Translations under genes and position numbers: made by a program | Assembly: GCA_001311805.1 (NCBI GenBank) | Contig: BBCA01000017.1 | Span: 1 to 55,909, forward strand | Length of the DNA stretch: 55,909 bases | Direction of reading: 5' to 3' | DNA from: Lentibacillus juripiscarius JCM 12147 | GTDB taxonomy: Bacteria > Bacillota > Bacilli > Bacillales_D > Amphibacillaceae | Notes under the pieces: generated by a model | Told to the model about the DNA's origin: nothing | Seen by the model: only the letters and a program-made list of their open reading frames with translations | The model's database searches: none | Shown: positions 51,420 to 55,909 of the stretch, one piece after another | Numbering within the stretch: position 1 is the stretch's first letter | Layout: each line of letters opens with the position of its first letter

Positions 51420-51990
51420 TTCTTAATAATTCAGCTAAAAATAAAGCGCTTTAATACGCATCCCAAAAATGCTATTATTGAAAATAAAATATATTCATAC
51501 CTTTGGCCATTAAAAATACCTGGCTACAAGAATTTTAAATAACCTAACTTATAATCGTTGCAGCAGCTCCTTAATAAAACCTTTGTAGCAAACGATAGTA
51601 AAACGCTTTCACCTAAATGTTAAAGCTTTTCTGAAATGTAGTAAAATAGAATAAATTTATTCAGTTATCAAATAATTTTATTTGACAAAGTATTCAACCT
51701 GAATCTTGAGTTTTAGTCTTAACTTGAAGTTATGCTTTATTTTTAAGGCAGGAAAGTCCTTATCTACATTACTGTGAGTTCGAACGTTAGAAGTATGGGT
51801 AACTGTTTTGTGTAGTTCTAAACTTATCGGGGAAACAGCCTTTCAAATATGGTTCAACCCACCGGTTTAAGGAATATCCAAAATGACCGTTAACCAGTAC
51901 CTTTATGTGTATATCTAATTAATATCAGGTATAAAAACAAGTTAGTACTAGTTTACTAGGCTTAAAAAGCCTAAACATACTATACAAGGG
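51420..51990. promoter_or_regulatory. Divergent regulatory region between the E1-alpha operon and lysR
   Basis: About 570 AT-rich bases with no gene. A 7-bp inverted repeat (TAGGCTT / AAGCCTA, 51957-51973) lies directly ahead of the lysR ribosome site and may serve autoregulation. No sigma-54 (-24/-12) element of the kind driving bkd operons was found by eye. Confidence 0.45.
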
Positions 51991-51999
51991 GAATTGAGA

Positions 52000-52900
52000 A
52001 TGGATATTAGACAACTGCGTTATTTCATCGCAATTGCAAATGCTAAGAGTTATTCAATAGCAGCTAAGAGCCTGTTTGTAACACAACCCGCTTTAAGCTG
52101 GACAATACAAAAATTAGAAAGTGACTTGAATACAAAGTTGTTTTATAATGTAGATTATGGTATCGAGCTAACAGAGAATGGAAAGTTTCTTTACGAGCAT
52201 GGAAAAAGTATTGTAAAAGATATCGATGATTTAACGAGACTAATCCGGGAACATGAACATAATATGGAAGGATCTCTAAAAATTGGCTTAACCGTTCTTT
52301 TCTCAATACGTTATATGAAAACAATTTCTGAATTTATATCCTCCCATTCCAATTTTGAAATTACACTAATTCAAAAAGGTTCGAAACGAATACAAGAAAT
52401 GGTTTCAACCGGAGAACTAGATTTGGGGTTAGTTTCTTTTCCAATATATTACGACAATCTTGAGGTGGAACCTTGTGCTAAACAGTTTCCATCATATGAT
52501 GTATCTGTAGTTGTCAGCAATGAAAATCCGCTTTCTACAAGAAGTAACCTAAAGTTAGAAGATTTGAAATCAGAAAAGTTCAGTATTCTATCAGGTGATT
52601 TTATATTGGGGAATATCCTTTATCATAGGTGTAAAGAAATTGGATTTGAACCAAGTGTTGTTTTTAAAAACGAGAACTGGGAGGTCCTCTTAGAAAAATA
52701 TTGCAGTTACTAACAATGTAACAATATTACCAACGGAACTTGCAAAAGTTGCTAAATTCAAAGATGTTAAATGGATAAAACTTAAAGATAAAATTGGTCA
52801 AATAGATATCGGCTTTGTAAAAAGAAAACATGAAAAACTATCTCATTTAAATGTACAATTTTGCCAAGCAATTAAACAAGGAATTCAAGCTCAACAATAA
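52000..52900 (+). CDS. LysR-family transcriptional regulator, one frameshift
   Basis: About 299 residues. The N-terminal helix-turn-helix is MDIRQLRYFIAIANAKSYSI, then AAKSLFVTQPALSWTIQKLE; a LysR substrate domain follows (LKIGLTVLFSIRYMKTISEF, and GELDLGLVSFPIYYDNLEVE). The frame shifts near 52705; the remainder VTILPTELAKVAKFKDVKWI ends at TAA 52898-52900. ATG 52000 follows AAGGGGAATTGAG. Divergent position makes it the likely activator of the phenylalanine dehydrogenase/2-oxo acid dehydrogenase operon, with a catabolite such as phenylalanine or phenylpyruvate as coinducer. Confidence 0.85.
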
Positions 52901-52904
52901 ATCG

Positions 52905-53200
52905 TAAATTAGGGAGCAGGAATCGGATACTACCTTCTTGCCCCCGGGTTTAAGGGAGCCCACCTTGCTGGCTAGAAAAGATGGTATTTAATTTACCTGC
53001 ACCCCTCATCGATCCATGCGTGAGGCCCCCTATATACGGCTTTCCGACGTTCTATTTATTTAATTTTACGTACATCATTTGAAAGCCCGTTCCGACTAGT
53101 CCTTTTGAAGTCTTGCGAATTTTGTCTAAGTTGTTTTTTTCGCCATTTCCGTAATTACATCTTCGATTATCCTTTTTTAGTTATCCACAAATAAAATTAA
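52905..53200. other. Non-coding stretch with possible mobile-element relic
   Basis: No gene. The minus-strand text GTCGGAAAGCCGTATATAGG, then ATCGATGAGGGGTGCAGG, vaguely resembles the structured segment flanking group II intron reverse-transcriptase genes, but no reverse-transcriptase remnant accompanies it. Confidence 0.25.
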
Positions 53201-53202
53201 AA

Positions 53203-53223
53203 AGCAACCCTTCTCGAGTTGCT
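53203..53223 (-). terminator. Terminator of the fic gene
   Basis: AGCAAC / GTTGCT stem; on the minus strand it is followed by TTTTTAATTTT. Confidence 0.75.
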
Positions 53224-53228
53224 TGTTG

Positions 53229-53933
53229 CTACGGTTCAACGTCATTTTCAAATTTTTGCTCATTTACTTGGAAAGAATAAATTCTGTTCCTTTCTTTCTC
53301 TATTTTCTTTTCTGCAAACGCACTAAATCCTTTCACATCTAGAGTTGACAAGAAAAATATATACTTTTCTTTTTCTTCTTTTTCGATAATGAAAGGGGCT
53401 ATATCGTTTTTTAAAAGGATGTGATTCATCATTAATCTGCCAGTTCGGCCATTCCCATCTGCAAATGGATGGATTCGCTCAAATTCAACATGACTTTCAC
53501 ATGCCAGTTGGATAATTTCTTCTTCTTTATTCACCAAATCCATTCGATAATTAATATTATCCACCCATTGTTTCATCGCTAACGGTGTTTCACTTGGTTT
53601 CGTTGTTTCGAATTCCGTTCCTTTGATATAGTTCACTTCTGTTTTAAACTTTCCTCTTTCGTGATGCAGACGATTCATTAATACGGAATGAGTTTCAAGC
53701 AAAATGTCCATCGTACATTCTTTCTCTGATGTGTCAGGATCAAATAAATATTCCATAGCGTATCGATGATTATCAATTTCATACAATTCTCGTAAAGAGA
53801 CTTTGTTTGGTACGATACGATGAAGAATAATCGACACTGTTTCAGCTAAACTAATCATGTTATTTTCAATTGCACAGGAATGGTGAGACATTCTAACAAA
53901 AAAGTCATCGATATATTCTTTCTGTAGCTTCAT
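53229..53933 (-). CDS. Fic-domain protein (AMP-transferase family) with N-terminal inhibitory motif
   Basis: Intact, 234 residues. The Fic core HPFADGNGRTGRLMMNHILL is at residue 155; the flap region is around FKTEVNYIKGTEFETTKPSE. Near residue 15 SCAIENN matches the autoinhibitory (S/T)xxxE(G/N) helix, so the enzyme is probably self-inhibited. Fic proteins usually AMPylate Ser, Thr or Tyr of a target protein. ATG 53933 follows GGGAGGATG. The target is unknown. A separate small ORF lies upstream on the same strand. Confidence 0.85.
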   Translation of the reverse strand: MKLQKEYIDDFFVRMSHHSCAIENNMISLAETVSIILHRIVPNKVSLRELYEIDNHRYAMEYLFDPDTSEKECTMDILLETHSVLMNRLHHERGKFKTEVNYIKGTEFETTKPSETPLAMKQWVDNINYRMDLVNKEEEIIQLACESHVEFERIHPFADGNGRTGRLMMNHILLKNDIAPFIIEKEEKEKYIFFLSTLDVKGFSAFAEKKIEKERNRIYSFQVNEQKFENDVEP

Positions 53934-54136
53934 TTTGCATCCTCCCAACATCCCCCATGTTATCTTATGGAACAGTATACCATTCCCTGGTTTTTCAGGA
54001 AATTACCTGCCGTTGCATTAGAGGAGAGTTATGTGATAATAGGAGAGATAATCAAACATCATACATTATCCTTTTTATTTAACTTTACTAGCAATTTTAT
54101 ACCTACACTCCTTGTACACTTTCCTGCTTACAATTC

Positions 54137-54257
54137 TTACTTCAAGACTTCAATTTCTTCATTATCCAATCCCATCTCTTCATACGAATTCAGAATTTCA
54201 TAAGCATCCTGAGAATTCTCTCTCCACCTGTGCTCTTTCTGCTTTGGTATGGTCCAT
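54137..54257 (-). CDS. Small hypothetical protein upstream of fic, frameshifted
   Basis: ATG 54257 opens MDHTKAERAQVERE; after a one-base shift near 54210 the frame continues SQDAYEILNSYEEMGLDNEE and ends IEVLK, TAA at 54139. About 40 residues, acidic and helical. It lies between the AlaX-like and fic genes on the same strand. It might be a small regulator, but it lacks the Fic-inhibitory motif of VbhA antitoxins and no family is claimed. Confidence 0.4.
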
Positions 54258-54307
54258 TATCCTAAAAAAAGCTGCTCCAACAGGATTACATGATTTGTTT
54301 AAAGTGC

Positions 54308-55494
54308 CTATACAAACGCCTCCATTAACTCTTCAGGTGGCAGGATGCGCTCGCCTCCACCCTGTACAATTTTAGCAGTTCCTCCCCCTTTTCCATTGAT
54401 CAGTGGAAGAACCTGCTTCAGCAGATCGTTCATGTTAACGTGAACAGCTTCTCCCCCTGCACAGACCAGCTGCAGTTTATTATGATTTTCATTAACCAGT
54501 ACAGCAATCATATCATCAGCATTCGCTGTAATCACTTTTGCCAGCTGCTGCAGTTCCGGAATAGACCTGTCCGCGAAGACTGCTTTGACGATCCTTCCAC
54601 CGTGGCTCTCTTCCGCCTGTTCAATATAGGCCTCAGCCTCATAATCAATTAGTTTGCTTTTCAGTTCATTTATCGTTTTCTCCTGATCCTTATTCAGCCG
54701 TAACGCTCGTATTGCTGTTTCATTCAACTCTTCCTGTGGCACATTCAATGTATCGGTTAAACCGTAAATCACTTTATGTTTTGCGCCCAGCTCATTCAAT
54801 ACCCTGCCACCACAAACAAATAGACCCGTACCTTTTTCTTCTGTTTTTCCCAATGCAACATTTTAAGCGCACTCACCTGCCCCGTTGAATTAGGATGAGT
54901 CCCGCCGCAGCCGTTATAATCGAAATCCGGAATAATGACGAGCCGAATATTGTCGGAAACGGATACTTCTTTTCGGAGCGGATACTGCGAAAGTTCTTCC
55001 GCTGACACCCACCTCGTCTCCACCGGACGATTTTCCAAAATAATATCATTTGCCTTATTCTCGACCTGCATAATCTCCTCATCCGTCAAGTCCACCGCAT
55101 CAAGATCGATTGAACAAATCTGCTGTCCCAAGTGAAAGCTGACCGTTTGATAGCCAACCATTTCCGCAAATGCCGCCGACAGAATATGTTGACCAGCGTG
55201 TTGCTGCATATGGTCAAACCGCCGCTCCCAGTCGATTTCACCTGCAATCTCATGATGTACGTCAACAGGGTCTTCTATGTAATGACGCACTTCCCCACCG
55301 ATTTCTTCCACATCATAAACATGCACACTATTCAATGTACCGGTATCATGCGGCTGCCCACCACCTGTAGGGTAAAAAGCTGTCCGGTCCAGCACTACAT
55401 AGAAATGCCCCTGCTCATCCCTTTCAGCCTTTAACACCCTGGCAGTAAAAGCGCGCATATACGAATCCTGGTAAAATAATTTTTCCGTAGACAT
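54308..55494 (-). CDS. Alanyl-tRNA editing protein, long AlaX type, one frameshift
   Basis: About 395 residues. The editing-domain zinc ligands are in RFDHMQQHAGQHILSAAFAE (HxxxH) and FDYNGCGGTHPNSTGQV (Cys, His); the C-terminal DHHA1-like part ends LINGKGGGTAKIVQGGGER. It hydrolyses mischarged Ser- or Gly-tRNA(Ala) in trans. The frame shifts near 54850 in an A run, joining HWEKQKKKVRVYL-type sequence to GTGLFVCGGRVLNELG. ATG 55494 follows AAAGGAG. It stands alone. Confidence 0.88.
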
Positions 55495-55661
55495 AGGTTG
55501 ATGCTCCTTTGGTTAGATGTATCTATTATACGTTTCGTGTTATGACTTTCCAATAAAAATCAATGGGTATTGGAATATTGGTAAAAATCGTTCAGCCTGT
55601 AACTTGTACTGTAGAAAATAAAAATGGCGTTTGTATGGTGATGGTGAATGGGGGGGATAAT

Positions 55662-55909
55662 GTGGAACAAAACAAACAACCGCACAAGCCGAACATATCT
55701 TTTTCTATACCAGCAGCACGTACATCGAACACGAAAAGGAAGGGTGAGGAAATGGAGCAGGCAGTCAGGAACAAGCTACGTGAAAAAAGTTCTCCCATAA
55801 TGATCACAGTTATTTCTAAAAAGTGGATAATGAATCATTTTATTATTATTCGCCTGAGTGAATTTCATAATTCAATATCTACCTTTAAAATACGAACAAT
55901 TAGGTTATT
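55662..55909 (+). CDS. Hypothetical protein, N-terminal part (cut by window edge)
   Basis: GTG 55662 follows a GGGGGGGAT site; upstream in-frame ATG codons at 55635 and 55641 are alternatives. The product opens VEQNKQPHKPNISFSIPAAR and continues KGEEMEQAVRNKLREKSSPI to the window edge without a stop, 82 codons. It is basic and hydrophilic at first, with no recognised domain. Confidence 0.4.
   Translation, partial: MEQNKQPHKPNISFSIPAARTSNTKRKGEEMEQAVRNKLREKSSPIMITVISKKWIMNHFIIIRLSEFHNSISTFKIRTIRL

Noticed and set aside
53229..54257. VbhA/VbhT-type toxin-antitoxin pair
   Set aside because: The small upstream ORF lacks the (S/T)xxxE(G/N) motif, and the Fic protein already contains it internally.

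Overview
The window reads as chromosomal DNA of a salt-tolerant member of the Bacillaceae (a Virgibacillus/Lentibacillus/Oceanobacillus-like firmicute). This is inferred from strong AGGAGG-type ribosome binding sites, frequent TTG/GTG starts, TTGACA-17-TATAAT promoters, and families typical of the group (KatE-type catalases, YuiD-like PAP2, YolD, DUF4317, PheDH, NhaC), together with ectoine catabolism. No rRNA, tRNA or CRISPR array was seen. A striking technical feature is that more than half of the genes carry one or more single-base frameshifts, mostly in short homopolymer runs, while the protein sequence continues intact in the next frame. Coordinates given here span the whole reconstructed gene and the approximate shift sites are noted.

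Layout. 1-8.2 kb: a coiled-coil fragment, a luciferase-like monooxygenase with a 3-hydroxyisobutyrate-dehydrogenase-like gene, an M50 peptidase preceded by a tiny double-glycine-like peptide gene (possible peptide-maturation locus), an HD-GYP membrane phosphodiesterase, an SOS-boxed yolD, a yuiD-like gene and nhaC. 8.3-12.7 kb: two divergent large-subunit catalase paralogs with unusual distal haem pockets. 13.1-13.9 kb: an amidase with a SPOR domain. 13.9-19.2 kb: an ectoine-utilisation operon (eutA-like, TRAP transporter DctQ-DctM-DctP, ectoine hydrolase) behind a near-perfect promoter with a 19-bp palindromic operator. 19.3-26.2 kb: an FMN reductase/luciferase-like monooxygenase pair divergent from an HxlR regulator, then 3-methyladenine glycosylase, a small sigma factor, a nucleoside hydrolase and a DUF4317 gene.

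26.4-42.4 kb is a phenylacetate (PAA) catabolic region. A minus-strand operon holds a ferredoxin-NADP reductase, an enoyl-CoA hydratase and two hotdog thioesterases, followed by a nitronate monooxygenase, paaY, paaX and paaK. The plus-strand operon is paaA-B-C-D, an EthD gene, two enoyl-CoA hydratases/isomerases (paaF, paaG), an aldehyde dehydrogenase, paaH, paaJ and a ferredoxin.

42.9-52.9 kb, by eye more AT-rich, is a convergent operon: E1alpha-E1beta-E2-E3 of a 2-oxo acid dehydrogenase, a butyrate-kinase relic, phenylalanine dehydrogenase and an NSS-family amino acid transporter, with a divergent LysR regulator. Together the two blocks suggest a complete route from imported phenylalanine to phenylpyruvate, directly to phenylacetyl-CoA, and on through the PAA epoxidase pathway to central metabolism. 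This is the most interesting system in the window. The end holds a Fic protein, a long AlaX-type alanyl-tRNA editing protein and a partial unknown gene.
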